This document shows positions 16,449 to 24,055 of a DNA stretch of 64,000 nt, one piece after another (the stretch's first letter is position 1; every line of letters begins with the position of its first letter). Position numbers and translations under genes: made by a program. Origin of the DNA: Mycolicibacterium novocastrense. GTDB taxonomy: Bacteria > Actinomycetota > Actinomycetes > Mycobacteriales > Mycobacteriaceae. The notes below the pieces were generated by a model. It saw nothing but the letters and a program-made list of their open reading frames with translations. It searched no databases and was not told where the DNA came from. The DNA lies in assembly GCF_001570485.1 (NCBI RefSeq), contig NZ_BCTA01000052.1:248001-312000 (forward strand). The letters are read 5' to 3'.

Positions 16449-18272
16449 TTATTCGGCGTCGAGGCGGTGCTTGAGCGCGTCGAACTCGTCCTTGATACCG
16501 GTCGGCAGCTTCTCGCCGACGAACTCGAACCACTCCTCGATGAGCGGCAGCTCCTGGCGCCACTCGTCGACGTTCACCTCGAGCGCGGCGTTCACGTCGG
16601 CGGCATCGACATCCAACCCGTTCAGGTCGAGATCCTCGGCCGTGGGCACGGTGCCGATCGGTGTGGTGCGGCCGCCGGCCTTCTGCTCGATGCGGTCGAT
16701 GATCCACTTCATCACGCGGCTGTTCTCACCGAAGCCCGGCCACAGGAAGCGGCCGTCGTCGCCGCGGCGGAACCAGTTAACAAAGAAGATCTTCGGCATC
16801 TTCGACTCGTCGGACTGCTTGCCGATGTCGATCCAGTGCGCGAAGTAGTCACCGACGTTGTAACCCAGGAACGGCAGCATGGCCATCGGGTCGCGGCGGA
16901 CGGTGCCGACCTTGCCTTCGGCGGCAGCGGTCTGCTCGGAGCCCATCGTGGCACCGATGAACACGCCGTGCTGCCAGTCGCGGGCCTGTGTCACCAGCGG
17001 CACCGTCGTCTTGCGGCGGGCGCCGAACAGGATCGCCGAAATCGGCACACCCTGCGGGTCGTCCCACTCGGGCGCGAGCGTGGGGCACTGCGACATCGGG
17101 GTGCAGTAGCGCGAGTTCGGATGCGCGGCCTTCTCCTCCGAGTCCGGCGTCCACTCGCGGCCCTTCCAATCGGTGAGGTTCTGCGGCTCGCCCTCGAGGC
17201 CCTCCCACCACACGTCGTTGTCACTGGTCAGCGCGACGTTGGTGAACACCGTGTTGCCGGCCTCGATGGTCTTCATCGCGTTCGGGTTCGACGACCAGTT
17301 GGTGCCCGGCGCGACGCCGAAGAAGCCGAACTCGGGGTTGACGGCGTACAGGCGTCCGTCCTTGCCGAAGCGCATCCAGGCGATGTCGTCGCCGATGGTC
17401 TCGGCGCGCCAGCCCGGAATCGTGGGCTGCAGCATCGCGAGGTTGGTCTTACCGCACGCCGACGGGAACGCCGCGGCGACGAAGTAGGCCTTGTTCTCCG
17501 GGGAGATCAGCTTGAGGATCAGCATGTGCTCGGCGAGCCAGCCCTCGTCGTGCGCCATCGCCGAGGCGATGCGCAGCGAGTAGCACTTCTTGCCCAGCAG
17601 CGCGTTGCCGCCGTAACCGGAGCCGAAGCTCCAGATCTCGCGGGTCTCCGGGAAGTGGGTGATGTACTTCGTGTCGTTGCACGGCCAGGGCACGTCCTTC
17701 TGGCCGGGCTCCAGTGGCGCGCCGATCGAGTGCAGCGCCTTGACGAAGAAACCGTCGGTGCCCATCTTGTCGAGCGCGGCCTTGCCCATGCGGGTCATCG
17801 TCCGCATCGACACGACGACGTACTCGGAGTCGGTGATCTCGACGCCCAGCTTCGGGTCCTCGGCGCCCAGCGGGCCCATGCAGAAGGGCACCACGTACAT
17901 GGTGCGGCCGCGCATACACCCGCGGTAGAGGTCCGTCATGATGCCGCGCATCTCCGACGGATCCATCCAGTTGTTGGTCGGGCCGGCGTCGATCTCTTTC
18001 TCGGTGCAGATGAAGGTGCGTGACTCCACACGGGCCACGTCGGACGGGTCGGACAGCGCGAGGTACGAGTTCGGCTTCTTCTTCTCGTCGAGCTTGGTGA
18101 AGGTGCCCGCCGCCACCAGCTGCTCGCACAGCCGGGCGTTCTCTTCGTCAGATCCGTCGGTGAAAACCACGCGGTCGGGCTGCGTCAGCTCGGCGACCTC
18201 TTGAACCCAAGCGAGCAGACCCTTGTGCTTCGTCGGTGCGGTGTCCAAACCCGGGATGGTCGCTGCGGTCAT
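16449..18272 (-). CDS. pckA: Phosphoenolpyruvate carboxykinase (GTP)
   Basis: The GTP-dependent PEPCK converts oxaloacetate to phosphoenolpyruvate for gluconeogenesis on lipids. The 607 residues match the mycobacterial enzyme (606). The P-loop is FPSACGKTN with the family's reactive cysteine at residue 273. Other signatures are YGGNALLGKKC (substrate loop) and NWFRRGDDGRFLWPGFGENSR (guanine-binding region). ATG 18272 has an AGGAGA site nine bases upstream, and the 12 extra residues of the longer frame are not credible. The 211 bp upstream to the next gene hold no ORF and presumably carry its promoter. Confidence 0.97.
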   Translation of the reverse strand: MTAATIPGLDTAPTKHKGLLAWVQEVAELTQPDRVVFTDGSDEENARLCEQLVAAGTFTKLDEKKKPNSYLALSDPSDVARVESRTFICTEKEIDAGPTNNWMDPSEMRGIMTDLYRGCMRGRTMYVVPFCMGPLGAEDPKLGVEITDSEYVVVSMRTMTRMGKAALDKMGTDGFFVKALHSIGAPLEPGQKDVPWPCNDTKYITHFPETREIWSFGSGYGGNALLGKKCYSLRIASAMAHDEGWLAEHMLILKLISPENKAYFVAAAFPSACGKTNLAMLQPTIPGWRAETIGDDIAWMRFGKDGRLYAVNPEFGFFGVAPGTNWSSNPNAMKTIEAGNTVFTNVALTSDNDVWWEGLEGEPQNLTDWKGREWTPDSEEKAAHPNSRYCTPMSQCPTLAPEWDDPQGVPISAILFGARRKTTVPLVTQARDWQHGVFIGATMGSEQTAAAEGKVGTVRRDPMAMLPFLGYNVGDYFAHWIDIGKQSDESKMPKIFFVNWFRRGDDGRFLWPGFGENSRVMKWIIDRIEQKAGGRTTPIGTVPTAEDLDLNGLDVDAADVNAALEVNVDEWRQELPLIEEWFEFVGEKLPTGIKDEFDALKHRLDAE

Positions 18273-18483
18273 GAAAAATCTCCTGTGTCTGTTGCTGCCA
18301 GGACCCAAGGCTCCGTGTGCGCCACCCAGACAGGGACAGGCAGCGCTGCGGTCTCCCTATACCGAGGTTATCGCGGGTGAGAAGCCCGCGGTGAATCGGG
18401 AGTGTGTCCGATCACTCACAGGAACGATTCAGATAGCTGTTTCACAGGTCTTTTCCCGATCGAACGCCGTGACTTGACGCGTG

Positions 18484-19989
18484 TCAACCCGGAAAGCGAT
18501 CGCCCTCGGTCGGCTGAGGGTCGTCCGCGGAGACCCTCGGCGAATCCACACGCCCGTACAACTCCGCGCGTACGGCGTCCAGCGCGCGCTGCAGCGACGG
18601 CAGCCTGCGGTCGCGTTCGGCGGCGGCTCGTGCGGTCTCGAGCGCGTGCTGGCGCAGTTCGGCATCGATCGCGGTGATCCGTTCCGCGGCGCTGGCGGCC
18701 TCGCGTTCGTCCCGGGCGGCCAACTCCGACGCCAGCGCACTCTCGGCGGCCAGCACCCGCGTCGCCACACGTTCGTCGAGCGCGGCCTTGACCGCGGCGG
18801 TGACGTCGGTGAGCCAGCGGTCCAGCATCGCCCTGTCCTGCAGCACCCCACGAATGCCGACCACCCACACGGTCAACACCAGCCCCACCAGACCCCCGGC
18901 CATTAGACCGGCGACGGTCAGACCGGGCGCCAGTCCGGTGAACAAACGGGTGACGGCCAGCGCCACGCCCAGACCGAAGCCGGCGCCGAGGATCATCGTC
19001 AGCTGCCTCTCCAGCCGCCGCGACTTCAACCGCGGCGGGACGATCTCGGGGACCGTCGGCGCGTCGGACACTGTCGGAGCGGTCAATCCGACGTGAGCCG
19101 CCACCTCGGCCAAATGCGCGGTGACACCCTGGTCGACCTCCTCGACGACCTCGCCGAGTCGCCGGCGCACCCGCGACTCGAAGTCACCGAGGGCCCTGCG
19201 GCCCAGCGCCGACGCGTCCTCGGCGAGTTCGGCCCGCACCGCGGTGCAGCGGTTACGCGCGAGATATCCCAACTGAACGCGGGCCTGCTGAATCTGGGTG
19301 CGCAGGGCGATGCTGCGTTCGGACTTCGACACCCGGCGAGTCCGCACGATGTCGTCACGACTCTCGTGCAACGCCGCCACGCGGGCGCGTCGATGGGCGC
19401 CGTCACCGTCGGCGCGGTACTGGCGTGCCATCGATTCGAGCCGAGTCTCCCACGCCCGCAGGCGGTTTCGTCGTTCCAGCTCAGGGTCGGCCAGCCGCTG
19501 CCGCAGCAGGCCCACGAGTTCGTCGACCCGCGGCTCCCCCAGATCCGGCGCGGCGGCCGCGCCCACCCACGGCACGCTGGCGTACCGCGGCGAGCGGTTG
19601 GCCAGTGCGGCGCGATCGGCGGCCAGCACCTCGCGCCAGTTGCGGTGGGTGTCGATTTTCGACACCACACCGACCACGAGGTCGGTATGTCGCGAGACCA
19701 AATCGACCAGCTCACAGTCGGATTCGGCCAGTGGTGACACCGCCGACACGACGAACACCACAGCTGCGGGGGCTTCGGCCTGCCCGAGATCCTCCGCCTC
19801 GACGAAGGTGTGCTCGGGCATCCGCTCCCGCAGCGCCGCCGCCACGCTCGTCGTACCCGCCAGCCAGGGCCCCGTCACCAGCACGACATCCCGGGGGCGC
19901 ACCGCCGGCGGGGCCAACCCCGGTTCGACGGCCGCGACCACCGCATCGGCCGACGCGAGTTGATCGGCGCTCGTCACGTCGGCCGTCAT
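18484..19989 (-). CDS. Rv0210-like membrane protein with degenerate P-loop (GTPase-like)
   Basis: A 501-residue protein corresponding by position and size to M. tuberculosis Rv0210 (492). Residues near 35-45 (VLVTGPWLAGTTS) look like a Walker A loop in which the lysine is replaced by threonine. VVGVVSKID resembles a G4 (N/T)KxD motif with serine. The middle region (about 190-300) is helical and charged. Two adjacent membrane helices lie at about 350-400, followed by a coiled-coil tail (about 410-490). The layout recalls bacterial dynamin-like proteins such as IniA/IniC but cannot be equated with them. The ATG overlaps the stop of its partner gene (ATGA). Confidence 0.72.
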   Translation of the reverse strand: MTADVTSADQLASADAVVAAVEPGLAPPAVRPRDVVLVTGPWLAGTTSVAAALRERMPEHTFVEAEDLGQAEAPAAVVFVVSAVSPLAESDCELVDLVSRHTDLVVGVVSKIDTHRNWREVLAADRAALANRSPRYASVPWVGAAAAPDLGEPRVDELVGLLRQRLADPELERRNRLRAWETRLESMARQYRADGDGAHRRARVAALHESRDDIVRTRRVSKSERSIALRTQIQQARVQLGYLARNRCTAVRAELAEDASALGRRALGDFESRVRRRLGEVVEEVDQGVTAHLAEVAAHVGLTAPTVSDAPTVPEIVPPRLKSRRLERQLTMILGAGFGLGVALAVTRLFTGLAPGLTVAGLMAGGLVGLVLTVWVVGIRGVLQDRAMLDRWLTDVTAAVKAALDERVATRVLAAESALASELAARDEREAASAAERITAIDAELRQHALETARAAAERDRRLPSLQRALDAVRAELYGRVDSPRVSADDPQPTEGDRFPG

Positions 19990-21020
19990 CGGGACCGTCC
20001 CAACAGGCGAAGCGAACCTCGGCTGATGTCCGCGGCGCAGGCGCGGTGCAGCGCGTTGACCGGGCCGTTGCCGTATCGCCGCCACTGCACGGCCCGGCGC
20101 AGATGCGAATCCGCGTCGTCGCCCCGGTCGACGCTCGCCCCCGCGGCCTCGACGACATCGACTGCCGCCGTCATCACCGCGAGGACGGCATCATCGGTCA
20201 CCAACAGGTCGGCCAGCCGCGAATCGTCGGATTGCGTTGCGAGCGCGCGTAACTGGGTCACCGCGGTGCGCAGCCTCCGGTACCGCAGCGGCGCCCCCTC
20301 CGCAGCGACGTACTCCACGACCCGGTCGACCTGGCTGAGCTTGCGCAGGTGGTTCGGCAACGATTCGAGGCTCGCGCCGCGGCTCAGCGCGAGCACCGCG
20401 TGCGCGATGCCGAACCTGTCCAGCGCAGCGAGCAACCGCTCGCGCACCTCCCGCGGCAGCCGGTGCGGCGCCTCCACGAACGCGTCGGTCGACGACAGGT
20501 CGGCGGGTTCGGTGAGCAGAGTCGCCAGCGCATCGAGCAACTCGCCGGTCAGGTTCACGTCGGCGAGCAGCGCGACCATCGGCACCGTCGGCAGCCCGGT
20601 CAGGGCCCGACACCGGGCGGCTCGGTGATAGGCGTGCGCCATCGGCCCTGCCGCGCCGAAGCCAGCGAGGTCGGCCTTGTTCATGACGACGACGGCAGGT
20701 CCCCCGGTCTCCTCGAGAAGTGTCCGGTCCTCGGGTTTGAGCGCCTCGGCGATCACCAGCACGCCGACATCGGCGCCGTCGGATGACACGACCACGCCCG
20801 CGGCCGTCAACGCGGCGGCCACGGTCGCGCGGCCCACGCCCTCGCGGCCCCGCACCGCGACCCGCGTCGGCGCGCAGAGGCGCCTGGCGATCGCCGTCAG
20901 CCGCGGATCGCGGCGGTCTTCACAGATTTGCAGCAACGTGTCGACGAAAATCTGGTGACCTTCCCCTGTCGTGGGCGCGGGTGAACAGCACCCCCGGCCC
21001 GCCTTCGACGATCGTGACAC
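19986..21020 (-). CDS. Rv0209-like GTPase-domain protein
   Basis: The partner of the Rv0210-like protein, with a G-protein-like N-terminal domain: RVAVRGREGVGRATVAAAL is a P-loop with arginine in place of the usual lysine, and VVVMNKADLAGF is a good G4 NKxD motif. The C-terminal half is helical. Up to 344 residues are possible from GTG 21020, but that start has a poor ribosome site and the first 20 residues look like read-through of unrelated sequence. A TTG near the VDTLLQICED segment is an alternative, so the N-terminus is uncertain. The sequence immediately upstream is the boundary of the accessory island, which may have altered the 5' end. Confidence 0.68.
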   Translation of the reverse strand: MSRSSKAGRGCCSPAPTTGEGHQIFVDTLLQICEDRRDPRLTAIARRLCAPTRVAVRGREGVGRATVAAALTAAGVVVSSDGADVGVLVIAEALKPEDRTLLEETGGPAVVVMNKADLAGFGAAGPMAHAYHRAARCRALTGLPTVPMVALLADVNLTGELLDALATLLTEPADLSSTDAFVEAPHRLPREVRERLLAALDRFGIAHAVLALSRGASLESLPNHLRKLSQVDRVVEYVAAEGAPLRYRRLRTAVTQLRALATQSDDSRLADLLVTDDAVLAVMTAAVDVVEAAGASVDRGDDADSHLRRAVQWRRYGNGPVNALHRACAADISRGSLRLLGRSR

Positions 21021-21232
21021 CTCGGACGGCGTCGTGGGAGCGGCCGTGCTTGAACTTGGGGATAAGCCGCCGGTATGGCCCCTGCCCGGTACACGTCACC
21101 CCGCGGTTGGCCTTGCTTCTCTGATGTCGCCTGGGTCTGGCACTTTCTGGCCGTGTGAGCAAGGCGTAGCAATCCAGCTTGTCGGAGGCGTTCCGTCGGC
21201 GACACTGTCGGTATTGCCCACTAACCTCTGGT

Positions 21233-21254
21233 TGAATTACATCGCTGTAATTCA
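21233..21254. promoter_or_regulatory. Perfect inverted repeat (9-bp arms, 4-bp spacer) before the three-Cys-motif gene
   Basis: TGAATTACA and TGTAATTCA flank a TCGC spacer, 33 bp upstream of the ATG at 21288. The low GC content and exact symmetry suggest a dimeric repressor site covering the promoter. The surrounding stretch 21021-21287 holds no convincing gene apart from a minus-strand frame with GC-rich third positions across about 20990-21170. Confidence 0.55.
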
Positions 21255-21287
21255 GTGCCTTTGGGGGCGTGGGGGAAGGAGAGTGGC

Positions 21288-22031
21288 ATGTCTGATCGCT
21301 CGGCGATTGAATGGACTGAGGCGACCTGGAATCCGGTCACAGGATGCGACCGAGTCTCTCCGGGCTGCGAGCACTGCTACGCCATGTCGCTCGCGAAGCG
21401 TTTGAAGGCGATGGGATCACTCAAGTACCAGAACGATGGCGACCCGAGAACTTCTGGTCCAGGATTCGGCGTAACGATCCATCACAAGGCGCTAGACGAG
21501 CCGCGCCGATGGCGCAATCCACGGACGGTGTTCGTCAACTCGATGTCCGACCTGTTCCACGCCAGGGTCCCGATAGCGTTCATCCGGGACGTGTTCGACG
21601 TCTGCCGCGACACCCCACAGCACACGTATCAGGTACTGACGAAACGGAGTCTCCGCCTGCGCCGGGTTGCCGACAACCTCGACTGGCCGCCGAACCTCTG
21701 GATGGGTGTGTCGGTGGAGAACGGGGCGGCGCTGAAGCGGGTGGATCACCTGCGAGAAGTACCCGCCGCAGTACGCTTCCTGTCCTGCGAACCCCTAATC
21801 GGGCCTCTCGACGGCATCAACTTGGACGGCATCCAGTGGGTGATCGCCGGAGGCGAATCGGGGCCGAACTACCGACCCATGCAGGTCGGTTGGGCACGCG
21901 GAATCCGTGATGCATGCACCGACGCCAACATCGCGTTCTTCTTCAAGCAGTGGGGTGGTCGGACACCGAAATCGCTTGGGCGGGAACTTGATGGGCGCGT
22001 CTGGGACGAGATGCCTAGTGCTGTTGCATAG
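21288..22031 (+). CDS. Phage Gp37/Gp68 family (DUF5131) 'three-Cys-motif' protein
   Basis: A 247-residue protein with the family signature SAIEWTEATWNPVTGC followed by the three-cysteine cluster C-x6-C-x2-C (GCDRVSPGCEHCYA). Other conserved stretches are VFVNSMSDLFH, YQVLTKR, WMGVSVEN, RFLSCEPLIGPL, WVIAGGESG and FFFKQWGG. The cysteine spacing is reminiscent of an iron-sulfur or radical-SAM-like centre. The family is typical of phages and mobile islands and is defined by co-occurrence with TcmP, which is present here. The biochemical function is not established. ATG 21288 has an AAGGAGAG site. Its 3' end overlaps the convergent tcmP frame by 17 bp. Its GC content is lower than that of neighbouring core genes. 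Confidence 0.9.
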   Translation: MSDRSAIEWTEATWNPVTGCDRVSPGCEHCYAMSLAKRLKAMGSLKYQNDGDPRTSGPGFGVTIHHKALDEPRRWRNPRTVFVNSMSDLFHARVPIAFIRDVFDVCRDTPQHTYQVLTKRSLRLRRVADNLDWPPNLWMGVSVENGAALKRVDHLREVPAAVRFLSCEPLIGPLDGINLDGIQWVIAGGESGPNYRPMQVGWARGIRDACTDANIAFFFKQWGGRTPKSLGRELDGRVWDEMPSAVA

Positions 22032-23008
22032 GGTTGCGCGTGTAGCGCATCGGTTCGATCGGCGGAAGTAGTGGCTCCCGGCCATCAGTTCCGCTCATCA
22101 GCATGTCAGCGACTTCGTCAGCGAGGAACAGACCCGGGTCCTCCTTCTTCAGCTGGCGTTCGGCCTTCGCCAACTTCCTCATACGCTCAAGCGCGACACC
22201 ATGTTTCGCGAATACATCGGCCATGATTTTCTCGCCGGTGTCGTTGGACGTCGCGAAGATCACCGTGTAGATCGGATGGCCGGTGGTGTTGGTGAACTCG
22301 AGCGGAATCGTGGTCTGGTATCCGAGATCGCGCTCGAGGCGCCACCGCATAAGGTTCACGAGTTCAGCGCGAAACTGCGCCGCGTCGATCACGCCGTCGT
22401 ACCGAGCGTCCCACAGCTCCCGCCACTGGCGGGTGCCGAACATGGCATCGACTTTGGCCGCGTATGCGGGGTCGGGTTTGCCCGCCAGCTTCAGGCCCCG
22501 CGGCAACAACCCGTGGCCGAAGTACAGAAAGAGTTCGACCTTGAACCCCCGCTGGTTCTGCCGCCACTCTGACAGGAATTTCAGCGTGTCCCAGGTCACC
22601 TCGGCGCTGTACTGGTCCACCATCGCGAAAGCCGCTGCGTACCTTCGCCAGTCGGGCGTGAGCGTTCGCAGGTATCTGGGCATCTCTACGTTGCAGTCTC
22701 CGGCGAGGACGACTAGCTAGGTCGCGCCCTGGATGCGCCTCTCGGAGGGTGTTATCCAGTCGCGCTGCGGTTCTCGGCTGAAGCTCACACAGCACCACCC
22801 GGCTGAACGGTGGGGCTGCCGCCAGCGCGCGATGACCGGAACCGAGTATCACCGTGCCTTTCCCGCGCTCGAAGTTCTGCGGCGCGCCCGCGAACAGGTC
22901 GAGGTAGAGGGTCTTGGTGCGGGATGATGCGGTCGTGAACGCGTTGAGGTAGTCCTCCAGCGCGTTCAGCTTGATGCGCGACCACGGTCCCCATCCGCGA
23001 CCTGCCAA
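22015..23008 (-). pseudogene. tcmP: Three-Cys-motif partner TcmP, disrupted by a 4-bp CTAG duplication
   Basis: The N-terminal part (from TTG 23008, preceded by AAGGAGGGAGG) reads WGPWSRIKLNALEDYLNAF then LYLDLFAGAPQNF, a methyltransferase-like Rossmann motif. The C-terminal part (to 22015) lies in another frame and reads NVEMPRYLRTL, then AMVDQYSAEVTWDTLKFL and LFLYFGHGLLPRG. The frames meet at CTAGCTAG (22713-22720). Deleting one CTAG gives a continuous HPGRDLVVLAGDCNVEMP and a 329-residue TcmP. The break is therefore a tandem 4-bp duplication. TcmP proteins accompany Gp37/Gp68 proteins, and their activity is unknown. As written the gene should be inactive. Confidence 0.8.
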
Positions 23009-23091
23009 CAGAATCAGCCTCCCTCCTTATCAAGGGTAGAGGGCAGATCCGACAACGACGTGGAACGCGTTCCGTGTCGGCAGCGCGCCGG

Positions 23092-23394
23092 TCAGTTTCC
23101 TTTCCACAAGGCGAGGTTGTGAGTCACGCGCGACCCCTCGGGGTATTCGGCCAGCTCCGCGTTCAGCTCGTCCTTGAGCGCCTGCGCGTTGTCGTACACC
23201 TTGGTGCCGCCGCCGCAGTCGGGGCACTCGACCACGAAGTTCTCACCCTCGACGTAGACGCCCCACGGCTGCTGGCCGAAGACGAGGTCGTCCGGAGCGT
23301 CCGGCGACGCCTGCGTCAAGTTGCCGACGTGATGATTCAACGGGCAGCTCAGCACGAGGTGCGCGCCGACTTCCGTGGTACCGATTTCACTCAT
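23092..23394 (-). CDS. Small putative zinc-ribbon protein, unknown function
   Basis: The 100-residue product has CPLNHH near the N-terminus and VECPDCGGGTKVYDN in the middle, a pattern fit for zinc binding by four Cys/His ligands. The rest is acidic. ATG 23394 is chosen for its GGAGGG site seven bases upstream. A -35/-10 pair can be drawn about 65-90 bp further upstream. It sits 83 bp upstream of tcmP on the same strand and may be part of the same island operon. No family is recognised. Confidence 0.65.
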   Translation of the reverse strand: MSEIGTTEVGAHLVLSCPLNHHVGNLTQASPDAPDDLVFGQQPWGVYVEGENFVVECPDCGGGTKVYDNAQALKDELNAELAEYPEGSRVTHNLALWKGN

Positions 23395-23456
23395 GATTCT
23401 GCCCTCCAAAGGCCGGTCCGCCTCCGACGGTATTTCCGCGGTTCAGACTTGGGCTA

Positions 23457-23486
23457 ACAATAGTGAGTGCAGCGCGCAAGAATCAA
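23457..23486 (-). promoter_or_regulatory. Candidate promoter for the zinc-ribbon gene
   Basis: On the minus strand TTGATT (23486-23481) and TATTGT (23462-23457) are separated by 18 bases, a sigma-70-like arrangement pointing at the ATG at 23394. The region is AT-rich compared with the genome. This is by eye only. Confidence 0.35.
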
Positions 23487-23565
23487 GGTCTAGCTAATTA
23501 ATCACTAGGCAGGTATAATGGCCGGTTTTTGACGTATTAGCTGCTTCTGCGTGTTTCGATAAAGC

Positions 23566-23626
23566 CTATAGTACAGCTATAGTGGAGCTATAGCAAACCT
23601 ATAGTCCAGTTATAGAGTTCCTATAG
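23566..23626. repeat. Array of six CTATAG-type hexamers at exact 11-bp spacing
   Basis: Palindromic CTATAG begins at 23566, 23577, 23588, 23599 and 23621, and TTATAG at 23610. Every unit is 6 bp followed by a 5-bp variable spacer (TACAG, TGGAG, CAAAC, TCCAG, AGTTC). Only the hexamer is conserved, and the period is about one helical turn, so all copies face one side of the DNA. That argues for cooperative protein binding (iteron, centromere-like site or multi-site operator), not simple slippage. It lies in the 292-bp AT-rich gap between the two small hypothetical genes of the island, which otherwise shows no gene. Confidence 0.9.
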
Positions 23627-23686
23627 TGAAATTGCTGAATTGACGACATTCAACGACCGGAATGCGCTGATAGGGAGACCAAGCGC

Positions 23687-23914
23687 CTAAGGTCGGGCGG
23701 TAGGCCGCCAGCCCCACACCGTGGGGTCTTCGGTCAGCATCTCGACGAGGTTCTCGGTGGCGGCCGTGTCGAGGAAGACCTCGTACCAGCGCCCGACCTG
23801 GTCGTTGATGCGCACGATGATCCCGTCGCCGCGCGAGTGGACCGTGATGCCGGCGCCTGGGTGGCCGCCCGGCGTGAGCGTGCGCGTCCGCTTAAACAGC
23901 AGCTTGGGCGTCAC
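23687..23914 (-). CDS. Small hypothetical protein of the accessory island
   Basis: A 75-residue frame with GTG start at 23914 and high GC at third positions. The sequence is soluble, with a middle segment GDGIIVRINDQVGRWYEVFLD suggesting a small beta-rich domain. No family, signal peptide or membrane segment is recognised, and the ribosome site is weak. It is on the same strand as the zinc-ribbon gene, with the CTATAG array located just beyond its 3' end. It marks the right side of the island before trmB. Confidence 0.5.
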   Translation of the reverse strand: MTPKLLFKRTRTLTPGGHPGAGITVHSRGDGIIVRINDQVGRWYEVFLDTAATENLVEMLTEDPTVWGWRPTARP

Positions 23915-24055
23915 TTAGCACCGCCCAGAAATCGTGGGTCAGGATATTGGTCCATGTGCGCTCCCCTTCCATCAGCGTTTCCGCTGGCGGAGCACGGCGC
24001 TCACAGGTCTCTAGTGGGTATCAATCTGTACCACGATGCGGGTACTCCACTGTCG

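Noticed and set aside
23566..23626. CTATAG array as a CRISPR array
   Set aside because: Repeats are only 6 bp with 5-bp spacers, and there are no cas genes. The periodicity fits a protein-binding array instead.
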